DNA of 64,000 bases from Clostridium liquoris (GCF_002995785.1 NZ_PVXO01000047.1:62001-126000); one strand, 5' to 3'. Shown: positions 1 through 9,876, counted from the stretch's first letter. Program-made: numbers and translations. The notes: a model not told the origin generated them from the sequence alone.

Positions 1-1401
1 AAGCTTAAAATAGTTGGCAGAGCTGGTAATGGAGTAGATAATATTGATATTCCTGAAGCTACAAAAAGAGGTATAATTGCAGCTAATACTCCTGACAGCA
101 ATAGCATTTCAGCCTGTGAGCTTACCATAGGATTATTACTATCAACATCAAGAAATATCCCACAATCAGATAAATTTTTAAAGGATGGAAATTGGGATAG
201 AGATAGCTTCATGGGAAATGAACTATATAATAAGACCTTAGGAATTATAGGTCTTGGAAGAATTGGAGCTCTTGTTGCCACAAGAATGAATGCCTTTGGC
301 ATGAAAGTCATAGCCTATGATCCTTATATTGCAAATGAAAGATTTGAAAGATACAATGTGGAGAAAAAAAATACTTTAGAAGAATTATTAAAGGAATCTG
401 ACTATATAACTATCCATACACCAAGAACAGAAGAAACTATAGGAATCATTGGAGAAAAAGAAGTAGATCTTATGAAAAATGGGGTTAGAATTATAAATTG
501 CGCTAGGGGAAAACTTATGGAGGAAGACGCACTATGCAAAGGTCTTGCTAGTGGTAAAATTGCAAGCGTTGGATTAGATGTTCATGAAAAAGAACCTAGA
601 TATAGTGCAGAGTTATATAAGTTCCCAAATGTAGTAGTTACCCCTCATATAGGTGCCACTACAGTAGAAGCTCAGCAAAATGTAGGTATTACTATAGCTC
701 AGCAAGTTATAAAAGGCATTAAAGGTGAAATCGTACCAAATGCTGTTAATCTTCCTACTATCCACAGAGATGAACTAAAAGAAATAAAACCTTATATTGA
801 TTTAATGGAACAACTAGGTAAAATTTATTATCAAATAAATAAAGAAGCAGTTAAATTCGTTGAAATAACCTACTGGGGAGAAATAGCTTGCCAAGATACA
901 GAAATGGTTACTATAGCCTTTACTAAAGGATTATTAGAGCCTGTAATATCAGATAGAGTAAACTATATTAATGCAAGATTAAAAGCTAAAGAAAGTGGAA
1001 TAGGAATAACCACAAAAAATATTTATGAACACTATAATAATTATTCAAATTTAATAACCATAAAAATAACAGATAATAAATGTGGTATATTTACACTATC
1101 AGGAACCCTTTCCACTAAAGGGGAAGGTAAAATTGTGGAAGTATTAGGTTATGAGGTAGATGTAAAACCTACTGATTATATGTTATTTCTACAAAATAAG
1201 GATGTCCCCGGTGTTATAGGTCAAGTGGGAACCTTTATAGGAAATGAAAATATTAACGTTGCCACTATGCAAGTAGGAAGAAAATTAAAAGGTGATAAAG
1301 CTTTAATGATTTTAAATATTGATGATAGAATAGATAAAAAAGCTTTGGACAAATTTGTTTCAATAGATAACATAATATGGGCAAAAGTTATAGAACTTTA
1401 A
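1..1401 (+). CDS. serA: D-3-phosphoglycerate dehydrogenase, 5' end outside the window
   Basis: The reading frame is open from base 1 and gives 466 visible residues; the first roughly 60 residues of a usual ~530-residue SerA are missing. The enzyme oxidises 3-phosphoglycerate with NAD+ in the first step of serine synthesis in the cytoplasm. Visible signs are VGRAGNGVDNID near the start, the nucleotide-binding GLGRIG loop (about visible residue 84), the ARGKLMEEDAL and DVHEKEP segments, the catalytic-His motif TPHIGATT, an intervening domain, and a C-terminal ACT domain (about the last 70 residues, with DVPGVIG) expected to bind serine for feedback control. An internal ATG at 211 is not the real start, because homology runs straight through it. 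The next gene begins 22 bases after the stop and could be co-transcribed. Confidence 0.95.
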   Translation, partial: KLKIVGRAGNGVDNIDIPEATKRGIIAANTPDSNSISACELTIGLLLSTSRNIPQSDKFLKDGNWDRDSFMGNELYNKTLGIIGLGRIGALVATRMNAFGMKVIAYDPYIANERFERYNVEKKNTLEELLKESDYITIHTPRTEETIGIIGEKEVDLMKNGVRIINCARGKLMEEDALCKGLASGKIASVGLDVHEKEPRYSAELYKFPNVVVTPHIGATTVEAQQNVGITIAQQVIKGIKGEIVPNAVNLPTIHRDELKEIKPYIDLMEQLGKIYYQINKEAVKFVEITYWGEIACQDTEMVTIAFTKGLLEPVISDRVNYINARLKAKESGIGITTKNIYEHYNNYSNLITIKITDNKCGIFTLSGTLSTKGEGKIVEVLGYEVDVKPTDYMLFLQNKDVPGVIGQVGTFIGNENINVATMQVGRKLKGDKALMILNIDDRIDKKALDKFVSIDNIIWAKVIEL

Positions 1402-1423
1402 TCTTAAAAGGATGTGTATTAAA

Positions 1424-2227
1424 ATGTTTAAATATATTGGCTACGCAGCTTCTATTGGTGAAGAAAATATTTATAAAACCATAGACTTTACCGTGGAAAA
1501 TGGTATGAATGCTGTAGAAATAAATATGAATATACCTATATATTTTCCTGAAAACTTTACTAAAGAAGAACGAAAAAAAATTAAATATTATGCCAAAAGT
1601 AAAGCTGTAGAAATTACCATGCATGCTCCTGAGGATATAAACCTTCTTCAGCTTCACGAAAGTGTTAGAAAAGCAGGTATTGAAAGATTAAAAGAAGTAA
1701 TTCAATTTGGAATAGACATTGGTGCCAGCAGAATCACACTTCATGTAGGTAGCGCAGTATGTTTTACTTTAGTAGATAGAAAAAGCTATATGGAAGAATT
1801 TTATGGAGAAAAATATAAACAAATATTAAGAACAAGTCTTCAAGAATTAATCCACCTAGCTGGGGATAAAATTTTTATATGTGTGGAGAATTCAGGAAGA
1901 TTCCCTAAAATAGTGGTTCAGGAAGTTCTTCAGGAACTTTTAGAAAATGATAATCTTTATTTAACCTGGGATATAGGGCATTCCTATGAAAATAAATATA
2001 ATGAAGTAGAATTCTTTATAAGAAATATAGATAAGGTAAGAACTTGCCACATTCATGATAACAATGGCAAAAGTGATCATCAAATTATAGGTACCGGAAA
2101 TTTAGATTTTGTCAAGCATTTCAAGTTAATGGAAAGCAAGGATATTGTATATATTATAGAGGTAAGGCCTAGAGAAAATGCGGTAAAATCTCTAGAAATG
2201 TTAAAAAAAATAGAGTGTTTTCATTAA
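1424..2227 (+). CDS. Sugar phosphate isomerase/epimerase-like TIM-barrel protein
   Basis: A 267-residue protein of the xylose-isomerase-like/AP-endonuclease-2 TIM-barrel family. Metal-site style motifs are present: a mid-protein HAPE, then LHVGS, ENSG (a Glu ligand), DIGHS and HIHDNNG. Members isomerise or epimerise sugars or act as endonucleases; the absence of an obvious nuclease context favours a small-molecule isomerase, but the substrate cannot be read from sequence. The ATG at 1424 is preferred over one at 1412 because the AAAGGATG Shine-Dalgarno lies at a better distance and the earlier ATG overlaps it. It follows serA closely and ends in a terminator shared with convergent addB. Confidence 0.75.
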   Translation: MFKYIGYAASIGEENIYKTIDFTVENGMNAVEINMNIPIYFPENFTKEERKKIKYYAKSKAVEITMHAPEDINLLQLHESVRKAGIERLKEVIQFGIDIGASRITLHVGSAVCFTLVDRKSYMEEFYGEKYKQILRTSLQELIHLAGDKIFICVENSGRFPKIVVQEVLQELLENDNLYLTWDIGHSYENKYNEVEFFIRNIDKVRTCHIHDNNGKSDHQIIGTGNLDFVKHFKLMESKDIVYIIEVRPRENAVKSLEMLKKIECFH

Positions 2228-2240
2228 CACTCTTTTTTTA
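2204..2240. terminator. Bidirectional terminator between the isomerase gene and addB
   Basis: Stem AGAGTGTT (2212-2219) pairs with AACACTCT (2226-2233). An A-run lies on the left and a T-run on the right, so it can act in both directions. It overlaps the stop codons of both convergent genes. Confidence 0.85.
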
Positions 2241-5200
2241 TTCCACAGACTTTTTTATAAGCTTCCACACTTCCTCATCACTCTTATCATTAATAACCCT
2301 ATAGCCGTTTCCGTTTACAGAGGTATCAAATTGACATATTTGTGAATATTCACAGAATCTGCAAGGAGTTGAGCTGTCTTTTCTCTTATATGGTTTTATT
2401 CCTATGTTGCCTTCCAGCATTTCCTCACAAAGATTTACTATGGTTTCCCTTACATATTTTCTTAATAAATTAAACTCTTCATTAGTAGCTACAGAAGAAC
2501 CTTTGGAAAGGGAATTATCATTATTCATTCTTACTGGAAGAATATCTGAAAAACCTTTTATATCTTTATCCATAGCCTTTATTATCTCCGAATCTGCTAG
2601 GAGAAGACCTTTCATTTTCAATTCCTTTAATATCTTTTGTTGTACTTCTTCTTTATCTATTTCATCCTTAGTTTTTATAATTGGATCATCAACTTTAAAA
2701 TACAGCATTGCTGCAGGTAATGCATTTTCTTTATATTTTTCTTCAATTTCTGTTAACAAAGCATCCAAATATACTAATAATTGGATCTGAAGTCCATAAT
2801 ATACATCAGATAATTTAAAATCCTTATTCCCTGATTTATAATCTATTATTCTAATATATGTTCCATCCTTTTCTTTCAGCTCATCAATTCTATCTATTCT
2901 TCCTATTAAATTAACAGTTTCCCCTGAATGAAGTTCCACAGAAATAGGTGGAAAGTCTCCATTAATTCCAAAGGATATCTCATATCCTGAAGGTTCAAAT
3001 TCTCCTCTAGTGATCTGCTCTCCAATTACAAATATAGCCCTTGAAATAATTCTTTTTATCCCTTCTGTCATGTGTTTATACCTTGGAGAGCTATTTAATA
3101 TGGAACCTGGCATATTTGATACTTTTTCATCCACTATGTTGGATACTACCCCTTCACAAAGCTCCTTATCTACATTTTCCCATGTAAGATTTTTTTCTCT
3201 TAATTGTTTAGAGAAGGACTCTAAAGCCTCATGCATAAGTGTTCCCACATCTGGAGTAGATAATTTGTATACTTTTCTTTCCTTTGCTGCTATACCATAT
3301 TTTACAAAATACGCAAAGGGGCATTCCGCATATTTTTCTAATCTGGATACACTTATATTCATTTTGGATCCATAAAGCTTTCTTATCTTTTTTGTATCTA
3401 TTATTTCAGCTTCATTACTATAAGAAAAGCCCTCCAGTATGGTAGTTAACTTTTTTCTCCAATGCTCATCCTTCATATACCAATTGTAAACATTAAGCCA
3501 TAATGGACTAACCTCTAACCCATCTGCACCACTTCTAAGATGGGCTATAAGTTCATTGAAAGTAGCCTTAGGTACCGTTACCATCCTTAATTCCTCTTCC
3601 TCCGTATTTGTATTTACTATATTATTGTATTCACATAACTTTGGGAAGATCTTTTTAAATCTTGATACAACTATGGAAGGCCTTAAGGTTTTTCCTTCCA
3701 TGTCCGCTATAGGATAACTTATTCTTAAATAATTGCTCATAGTTGTTAGGGTTATATATGTTAAAAATTGCTCTTCAAAGGCTTTATTTTTAGTATCCTT
3801 TGCTAATTCCACCCCTTTTGATCGTAAACTTTCCCTTTCCATATCCGTAAGTATTCCCTCAGAATTCATTACACTTGGAAATATACCATCATTTGCTCCA
3901 ATTACATATAAAGCCTTTATATCATGACTTCTAAGACGCTGAATACTGCTTACTAAAACCTGATCTAGGGCTGGAGGAATAAGACCTAATTTATACTCCT
4001 CAAATCCATTTTTAAGTAACTTAGCAAATATGTTGGAATCTAATTTCTCATCTCCCATAACTTCTACAATTTGATCCATGAGTTCCACTATAATATTCCA
4101 TATTTGATTGTACTCATTTACTTTATCTAATCTATCTTCCTGTTTAAACCCTTCTATCCAACCCTGAATTTTTTCCGGCACATTTATACTACTCAAAAAA
4201 TCATAAAGAGCTGTGCACATTTCTCTAGCAGTTTTTTTCCCTTTTATGTTTTCATGAAATGCCTTAAGAGGCAGAACTATCTTATCTTTTATGGTATTTA
4301 TTTTATCTAAATTTGCCTGTTCCTCTTCTGATATATCTTCCTCTTTATTAAAACTATATCTTATTCTATACTGCCATTTAGGAACTTCAGTCCATTTTCT
4401 TCCTCGTATTCCATTAGCTAAAACATAGTTTTCAATTAAATCTATTTCCTCTCTGCTGATATCTGTAAGGCCGGTTTTTAAGTATCTAAACACACTTTCA
4501 TAACTCCACCTCTTACTTAATATCTCAATGCAAGAAATAATTAATACTATTAAAGGATTATTATTTATTTCTATTTTTTTATCTATAAAATATGGTATTT
4601 CATATTCACTAAATATAGCACGAACTAAATTCTCATATCCATCTAAATCCCCTGTAATTACTGCAATATCTTTGAATCTAAAATTTCTATCTCTTACTAA
4701 CTTTAAAATATCTCTAGCGGTTTCTTCAATTTCTGTATATTTATTTAGAGCTTTAAACATGCAGATATCCTTTGTATCTCCCTTATAAGTCTTATACGGA
4801 AAAGAAAATAAATTTTTCTCCATATGACTTAATTCCATACTATCTTTGAATCTATAACATGGAGAACACTGAAGTGCTATAGGTTTTTCATATTTTATAT
4901 TATTTTTTTCTATAATTTTTAAAAGCTTTTCCTCTGTATTTTTTATAGGGTAAAATAAATCTAAATTATCTGCAGATTTTCCTCCATTTAAAACATCTGT
5001 ACTTAATGTCACATTTACTCTTTTAGCTTTCCTTAATATTTTTTCCAAAACACTATATTCCTGAGGAGTAAAATCAAAAAATTCATCTATCCAAACCTCA
5101 GCATTATAAAATAAATTAGATTTATCAAGTTTATCTACCAATATAGTTAAATCATCCTCGGGATCTATGTATTTTTGCTGCAGATTCTCCTGAAATTTTG

Positions 5201-5687
5201 AATATATTAAAGATATATCCCATAGCTTATCCTTTAGGTTTTCATTTTCTACTGCCTCTGAGGACTCATTTATCATTTCCGGGGTAATATTGTATCTTTT
5301 AAATTCCGTAATAAGCTCTGACATAGTGGTTACAAAGCCATCTCTTTTAGATGCTTTTTCAAATATTTTAAATCTATCACTTAATTCATCCATTATCTTA
5401 TATATAAGCATACTTTTCCCCGACTCATTCATATGTGCATGGGTAATCCCACCTACTTCGTTAAATACCTTATAGGCCATTCTTTTAAAGCTTAATACCT
5501 GTGCTCTTGATATAGCCTCTTCTCCTATATAATGGATCAAATTTTTTTCGCTTTGAAATGAAAACTGCTCTGGTACTAATAATATTAATGGATTTTTTTC
5601 ATTACTCTCTATTTTTCTTTTTATATCTTTAAAACAGTAGTAGCTTTTTCCGCTGCCAGATCTTCCATATATAAACCTCAAACTCAT
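2238..5687 (-). CDS. addB: ATP-dependent helicase/nuclease subunit AddB
   Basis: A 1149-residue protein matching AddB of the AddAB double-strand-break resection complex (the Firmicute counterpart of RecBCD). A Walker A GRSGSGKS is at residues 8-15. The C-terminal RecB-like nuclease domain has IIDYKSG near residue 946, and the four Fe-S cysteines are C789 (ECPFAY) and C1109, C1112, C1118 (CRFCEYSQIC). The start at 5687 is chosen over an upstream ATG at 5741 because TGAGGTGAG lies just before it and the usual MSLRFIYGRSGSGKS beginning follows. AddA, which normally follows addB, is not here: the next gene downstream is on the opposite strand. Part of the C-terminal coding end is the shared terminator. 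Confidence 0.96.
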   Translation of the reverse strand: MSLRFIYGRSGSGKSYYCFKDIKRKIESNEKNPLILLVPEQFSFQSEKNLIHYIGEEAISRAQVLSFKRMAYKVFNEVGGITHAHMNESGKSMLIYKIMDELSDRFKIFEKASKRDGFVTTMSELITEFKRYNITPEMINESSEAVENENLKDKLWDISLIYSKFQENLQQKYIDPEDDLTILVDKLDKSNLFYNAEVWIDEFFDFTPQEYSVLEKILRKAKRVNVTLSTDVLNGGKSADNLDLFYPIKNTEEKLLKIIEKNNIKYEKPIALQCSPCYRFKDSMELSHMEKNLFSFPYKTYKGDTKDICMFKALNKYTEIEETARDILKLVRDRNFRFKDIAVITGDLDGYENLVRAIFSEYEIPYFIDKKIEINNNPLIVLIISCIEILSKRWSYESVFRYLKTGLTDISREEIDLIENYVLANGIRGRKWTEVPKWQYRIRYSFNKEEDISEEEQANLDKINTIKDKIVLPLKAFHENIKGKKTAREMCTALYDFLSSINVPEKIQGWIEGFKQEDRLDKVNEYNQIWNIIVELMDQIVEVMGDEKLDSNIFAKLLKNGFEEYKLGLIPPALDQVLVSSIQRLRSHDIKALYVIGANDGIFPSVMNSEGILTDMERESLRSKGVELAKDTKNKAFEEQFLTYITLTTMSNYLRISYPIADMEGKTLRPSIVVSRFKKIFPKLCEYNNIVNTNTEEEELRMVTVPKATFNELIAHLRSGADGLEVSPLWLNVYNWYMKDEHWRKKLTTILEGFSYSNEAEIIDTKKIRKLYGSKMNISVSRLEKYAECPFAYFVKYGIAAKERKVYKLSTPDVGTLMHEALESFSKQLREKNLTWENVDKELCEGVVSNIVDEKVSNMPGSILNSSPRYKHMTEGIKRIISRAIFVIGEQITRGEFEPSGYEISFGINGDFPPISVELHSGETVNLIGRIDRIDELKEKDGTYIRIIDYKSGNKDFKLSDVYYGLQIQLLVYLDALLTEIEEKYKENALPAAMLYFKVDDPIIKTKDEIDKEEVQQKILKELKMKGLLLADSEIIKAMDKDIKGFSDILPVRMNNDNSLSKGSSVATNEEFNLLRKYVRETIVNLCEEMLEGNIGIKPYKRKDSSTPCRFCEYSQICQFDTSVNGNGYRVINDKSDEEVWKLIKKSVE

Positions 5688-5746
5688 ATAACTCACCTCA
5701 AAGAAATTTAATACAATTCTATTATATTCTATCTTTAACATAAAGT

Positions 5747-5789
5747 AAAAAAGTAGCCCACCGCTGCAATTGGTAAAGCTACTTTTTTT
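5747..5789 (-). terminator. Terminator downstream of the ddl-MocR operon
   Basis: Read on the minus strand, AAAAAGTAGC and GCTACTTTTTT form a stem around a ~20-base loop, followed by a T-run. It lies between the MocR stop and the addB start. Confidence 0.7.
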
Positions 5790-5896
5790 AATATATTAAA
5801 TTTAGTTATGCCAGTTGCCTAAGCAACTAGAGTTGTATACTACAGGGTGCTACTTCCTTAACTGTCAATTGTCCTCTGTACTCTGTTATCTGAATA
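5790..5896 (-). repeat. Degenerate GACAATTGACAGTTAAGGA micro-repeat overlapping the MocR 3' end
   Basis: In the sense of MocR the stretch reads AGAGTACAGAGG, ACAATTGACAG, TTAAGGA. It is of the same type as copies at 24955-24993, 45139-45180, 47459-47478, 55148-55174 and 55331-55356. Here it encodes the last ten residues and the stop codon of MocR. Just beyond it is a small hairpin, AGTTGC-CTAA-GCAACT (5813-5828). Confidence 0.6.
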
Positions 5897-7321
5897 AGCT
5901 TCTTCTCCTATTATTTTTATACCTTTTTCTATCTCATCCAATGTAAGCCTGGAAAATCCTAATCTTAAAGTATCAAGGCCTTCTCCATTTGTATAGAATA
6001 TATCTCCAGGGGTAAAAATAACTTCCCTTTTTATGCACCTATCCAACAATTCCCTAGCATTTATATCCTTTAGCTTAATAAATAAATATAGACCGCCATC
6101 TCCTAAAATAAATTTATTTGGTATATACTCTTCACAAAGTCTCTTTGCTAATTCATATTTTTCTCTATATATGTTTCTAACCTTTTTAACATACTTTTCA
6201 AAAGAACCGCTCTTCATATATTCATATAGGATTGCCTGATCTAAGGATGAAGTATGGATATTTCTACTCCTCTTAACACTTTCTAATGTATATATAAGTT
6301 TCTCATCTCCAAATATCCATCCTATTCTCATGCCTGGAAAAAGTATTTTGGATAAACTCCCTATATAAATCACAGAATTTTCTTCTCCACTAATAGCAGC
6401 TATTGGGGCAATATGAGCACCTAAATGTTGAAGTTCTTCATTAAATCCGTCCTCAATTATAGGTACTTCATGGCTTTTTAATGCACTATAAAGTTTCTCC
6501 CTTTTTTCAAAGGACATAACCATTCCTGTTGGATTGTGATAGGATGGAATAATGTATGCTAACTTTACCTTATTGTCCTTAAGTTTTTCATCTAAATCTT
6601 CTAAATCTATTCCATCTTCATTAATTCTTACCCCTATAATATCTAACTCATGTAATTTCATTAATTTAATAGAAGTATTATGAGTAGGATTTTCACATAA
6701 TATTTTATCCCCCCTATTCGTAAGAGAGGATAACAATATATCAAATCCCTCAGTAAAGCCATTGGTTATGAGTATACTTTTTCCTTTTGTATTTACACCT
6801 TTTTCTTTCATATAATTCATTAAAAAATCTATAAGAGGCTTATAGCCTTTGGCATAGCCATAATTTAATATTTTTTCGCCTTCTAAGGTTATTCTATTTA
6901 AAAAAGCTCTTTTTAACTCTTCCATATCAAATAAACTCTCATCTGGAGCTATGCTTTTAAAGGAAATCATACCTTTTTTATATAGCTGCTCATGTTTCAT
7001 AATATCTAATTCTTCAGCAGTTTTAGCATAATTATTAATTTTATTTAACCAGTCTATATTCCAATCACTATTTTTATTTATATTGACTTTAGAAACAAAG
7101 GTTCCCTTTCCTTTTTCCGTATAGACTAATCCATTATCCTCAAGAAGCTCATATACCTTAATTATAGTGTTCCTACTGACATTAATCATGGATGTCATTT
7201 CTCTAGTAGATGGCAGTTTACTTCCATGTGGCAGCATACCATTTTCTATTACTTCTTTTATATAATTATATATTTTAACATAGGCAGTTTCTCCGTTTTT
7301 TAATTTTATATTGTGGAACAT
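5858..7321 (-). CDS. MocR/GabR-type regulator (GntR helix-turn-helix fused to PLP aminotransferase fold), possibly DdlR-like
   Basis: 487 residues. Residues ~10-78 are a GntR winged helix (KLPSTREM, SRNTI, GKGTFVSK). The rest is a fold-type I aminotransferase domain with the PLP lysine at K325 in GSLSK, plus YHNPTG and the conserved R in MRIGW. Such proteins usually sense an amino acid or PLP and rarely act as free enzymes. It starts 9 bases after ddl on the same strand, so it probably regulates D-Ala-D-Ala ligase; a MocR regulator of ddl (DdlR) is known from Brevibacillus. The last ten residues and the stop come from a micro-repeat, so the tail looks acquired. Start supported by GAGGTG before ATG. 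Confidence 0.9.
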   Translation of the reverse strand: MFHNIKLKNGETAYVKIYNYIKEVIENGMLPHGSKLPSTREMTSMINVSRNTIIKVYELLEDNGLVYTEKGKGTFVSKVNINKNSDWNIDWLNKINNYAKTAEELDIMKHEQLYKKGMISFKSIAPDESLFDMEELKRAFLNRITLEGEKILNYGYAKGYKPLIDFLMNYMKEKGVNTKGKSILITNGFTEGFDILLSSLTNRGDKILCENPTHNTSIKLMKLHELDIIGVRINEDGIDLEDLDEKLKDNKVKLAYIIPSYHNPTGMVMSFEKREKLYSALKSHEVPIIEDGFNEELQHLGAHIAPIAAISGEENSVIYIGSLSKILFPGMRIGWIFGDEKLIYTLESVKRSRNIHTSSLDQAILYEYMKSGSFEKYVKKVRNIYREKYELAKRLCEEYIPNKFILGDGGLYLFIKLKDINARELLDRCIKREVIFTPGDIFYTNGEGLDTLRLGFSRLTLDEIEKGIKIIGEEAYSDNRVQRTIDS

Positions 7322-7330
7322 GAAAACACC

Positions 7331-8236
7331 TCAATATTTATCTGTATTCAATGAAGATTCTATTATCTTATCCAAAAGCTGACTAAAACTTAATCCATAA
7401 GCTTTTGCACTTTTAGGAAATAAACTATTCTTAGTCATTCCCGGAATAGTATTTATTTCTAAAACATATATTTCTCCATCTTTTATAATAATATCAATTC
7501 TACCATAAACTCTCAACTTAAAGCTTTTCCAACACTTTATACATATTTCTTCTACCCTGGTTTTTAAAGCCTCAGGAAGTTCTATAATATTTTCTTCTGC
7601 TCCATTATCATCATACTTTGAAGAATAATTAAAAAATTCTTCTTTTGTTTTTATAGAAAGTATAGGTAATACCTTTCCATTAAGCATACAGCAGGTTATT
7701 TCTTCTCCTTTTATATATTTCTCTATCATAACTTCTTCATCATATTTTAAAGCTTGCTTTACTGCATCTTTTAAATCATCTTCATGATTAACTAATGTTA
7801 TTCCAATGCTTGAACCACCATTATTAGGTTTAACTATAATAGGATATCCTATTTCATCTATTTTATTGTAATCTATTTCTTCTTCTCTTTTTACCATAGT
7901 CCATTTTGGAGTTTTTATATTCTCTGCAATAAATACTTTTTTGCTCATGTCCTTATCCATACATAAAGCACTGCTTAAAACTCCACACCCGGAATATGGT
8001 ACCCCTATACTTTCTAAAATAGCTTGAACCTGGCCATCTTCTCCAAAGCTTCCGTGGAGAGCAATAAATGCAAACTCTAAACATTTTGCTCTATCAATAA
8101 GTTCATATTTTGTATTTATAGGTATTGGTAAAACCTCATATTTATTTTTATCTAAGTTTTCTATTATATATTTTCCTGTTAAATTAGACACTTCTTTTTC
8201 AGTGGATATACCACCCATTACTACGCCAATCTGCAT
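7331..8236 (-). CDS. ddl: D-alanine--D-alanine ligase
   Basis: A 301-residue ATP-grasp enzyme joining two D-alanines for peptidoglycan precursor synthesis in the cytoplasm. Motifs: HGSFGEDG near residue 60, CMDKDMSK, the [10 protein letters not shown] glycine-rich ATP loop, [10 protein letters not shown], and the Mg-binding [10 protein letters not shown] near the end. Length fits the family (about 300-360). The start has a strong AGGAGG. It is the first gene of an operon with the MocR regulator and diverges from an ABC transporter across a 145-base gap with a spaced inverted repeat. Confidence 0.95.
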   Translation of the reverse strand: MQIGVVMGGISTEKEVSNLTGKYIIENLDKNKYEVLPIPINTKYELIDRAKCLEFAFIALHGSFGEDGQVQAILESIGVPYSGCGVLSSALCMDKDMSKKVFIAENIKTPKWTMVKREEEIDYNKIDEIGYPIIVKPNNGGSSIGITLVNHEDDLKDAVKQALKYDEEVMIEKYIKGEEITCCMLNGKVLPILSIKTKEEFFNYSSKYDDNGAEENIIELPEALKTRVEEICIKCWKSFKLRVYGRIDIIIKDGEIYVLEINTIPGMTKNSLFPKSAKAYGLSFSQLLDKIIESSLNTDKY

Positions 8237-8302
8237 ATAAAAAACCTCCTAATAACATACCTTATTAATTTTATTTTATTCATCAATGGTGTATAATGAA
8301 AG

Positions 8303-8337
8303 TACCACCGCATATTTAGTTTAATGATACGGTGGTA
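8303..8337. promoter_or_regulatory. Inverted repeat TACCACCG-N19-CGGTGGTA between ddl and the ABC transporter
   Basis: Perfect 8-base arms at 8303-8310 and 8330-8337. A TATAAT at 8292-8297 on the plus strand places a transcription start near the left arm. It could be an operator for one or both divergent genes, or a leader hairpin; a TTTTT follows on the plus side, so weak attenuation is also possible. Confidence 0.5.
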
Positions 8338-8381
8338 AACTTTTTAATTGTCTACTATAAAATATACAGGAGGTAAAATAT

Positions 8382-9044
8382 ATGTCAATACTAGAGTTTT
8401 CCAATGTCTCCTTTTCTAATGACGGAAAAAGTATATTGAAAAATTTAAATATACATATAGAATCTGGAGACTATATATCTATAGTGGGGCCCTCTGGTAG
8501 TGGGAAAAGTACATTTTTAAAACTATGTAATAACTTAATTAGTCCCAGTGAAGGAAATATATCATTTAATAATAAAAATATATCAGAATACAACCCCATA
8601 GAATTGAGAAAGGAAATTGCATATTGCTTTCAAATGCCTCATTTATTTGGCAATACTGTAATGGATAATCTAAGTTTTCCCTTCAAAATACGTAATAAAA
8701 AAGTGGATATGGATAGGATAAAATATTTATTTTCCTTATTTAGTATGGATGAAGAATTTATAGATGAAAAAGTGTTAAATCTTTCTGGTGGAGAAAAGCA
8801 AAGAATCGCCCTTATGAGAACGCTGATGTTTGCTCCAGAAATTCTTCTTTTAGATGAAGTCACTTCTGCATTGGATAGTGAAAATACCTTAATAGTTGAA
8901 AATATTATTAATAAATTAAATAGTGAAGGATCTACAGTACTTTGGGTAACTCATAATAAAGAGCAGAGTACAAAATATGCAAATAAACTTTTAACTTTGG
9001 AAAATGGTGAAATAAAATCTTTGGAGGTGTTAAAAAATGAATAG
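8382..9044 (+). CDS. fetA: ABC transporter ATP-binding protein, FetA/YbbL type
   Basis: 220 residues with Walker A GPSGSGKST (about residue 36), Q-loop FQMPHLFGN, signature LSGGEKQR, Walker B ILLLDEVTSALD and H-loop THNKEQ. It powers the membrane protein encoded next; the two frames overlap by 8 bases, so they are translationally coupled. In E. coli the FetAB pair is implicated in iron export and oxidative stress tolerance; the substrate here is inferred only by family. AGGAGG precedes the ATG. Confidence 0.8.
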   Translation: MSILEFSNVSFSNDGKSILKNLNIHIESGDYISIVGPSGSGKSTFLKLCNNLISPSEGNISFNNKNISEYNPIELRKEIAYCFQMPHLFGNTVMDNLSFPFKIRNKKVDMDRIKYLFSLFSMDEEFIDEKVLNLSGGEKQRIALMRTLMFAPEILLLDEVTSALDSENTLIVENIINKLNSEGSTVLWVTHNKEQSTKYANKLLTLENGEIKSLEVLKNE

Positions 9045-9798
9045 TGGTGCTACCTTGAGTATTTCATCCCTTATTATTGCCTCCTCTTTAATCTTTATAT
9101 CTTTATTTTTTTCTTATTATCAAAAACTTAATTTGGAGAAGGAAACCATAATAGGAGTAATTCGAGCCATAGTTCAGCTCACTATTGTAGGATATTTACT
9201 TAATTTTATTTTTGGACTAAAAAATCCTTTCTTTACAACCCTATTACTTCTCTTTATGACTATAAATGCATCTTTTAATGCATCAAAAAGAGGAAAGGGA
9301 ATAAAAAATGGATTTCTAATATCCTTTATTGCCATAGCTATTGGTGCTTTTATAACCTTATTTATACTAGTTGCTTCTGATGCAATAAAGTACGAAGCCT
9401 ATCAAATTGTGCCTATTGGTGGAATGATTATAAGCAATGCCATGGTAGCTATAGGGCTTTGTTATAAACAACTTTTAGATAATTTTAAAAATAAACGTGA
9501 GGAAGTGGAAACAAAACTTGCTTTAGGGGCAGATATACTACCCTCCTCTATAGAAATAATAAGAGATTCTATAAAAACTGGAATGTTGCCTACTATTGAC
9601 TCTATGAAAACCTTAGGAATAGTAGCTCTGCCGGGTATGATGACAGGTTTAATACTTGCAGGAACATCTCCCATTGAGGCCATAAAATTTCAAATACTGG
9701 TCACATTTATGATGTTATCCACTACTTCGATTGCTTCATTTTTAGCTTGCTACCTTGCTTATAAAGGATTTTTTAACGAAAGAAAACAACTGATTTAA
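9037..9798 (+). CDS. fetB: FetB/YbbM family ABC permease (UPF0014)
   Basis: 253-residue integral membrane protein with about seven hydrophobic segments. The family's conserved central segment is visible (GGMIISNAM, then LALGAD and GIVALPGMMTG). It pairs with the ATPase that overlaps it. Proposed role: metal (iron) efflux or membrane stress tolerance; this is family knowledge, not shown by this sequence. No metal riboswitch or Fur box was seen upstream. Confidence 0.85.
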   Translation: MNSGATLSISSLIIASSLIFISLFFSYYQKLNLEKETIIGVIRAIVQLTIVGYLLNFIFGLKNPFFTTLLLLFMTINASFNASKRGKGIKNGFLISFIAIAIGAFITLFILVASDAIKYEAYQIVPIGGMIISNAMVAIGLCYKQLLDNFKNKREEVETKLALGADILPSSIEIIRDSIKTGMLPTIDSMKTLGIVALPGMMTGLILAGTSPIEAIKFQILVTFMMLSTTSIASFLACYLAYKGFFNERKQLI

Positions 9799-9876
9799 TT
9801 AACAATAACCACAGCCCTTTTGTTCAATCTATAGAATTTTTTATAATGTAATCAAGTGATTCCTAGGATGTGTGAA

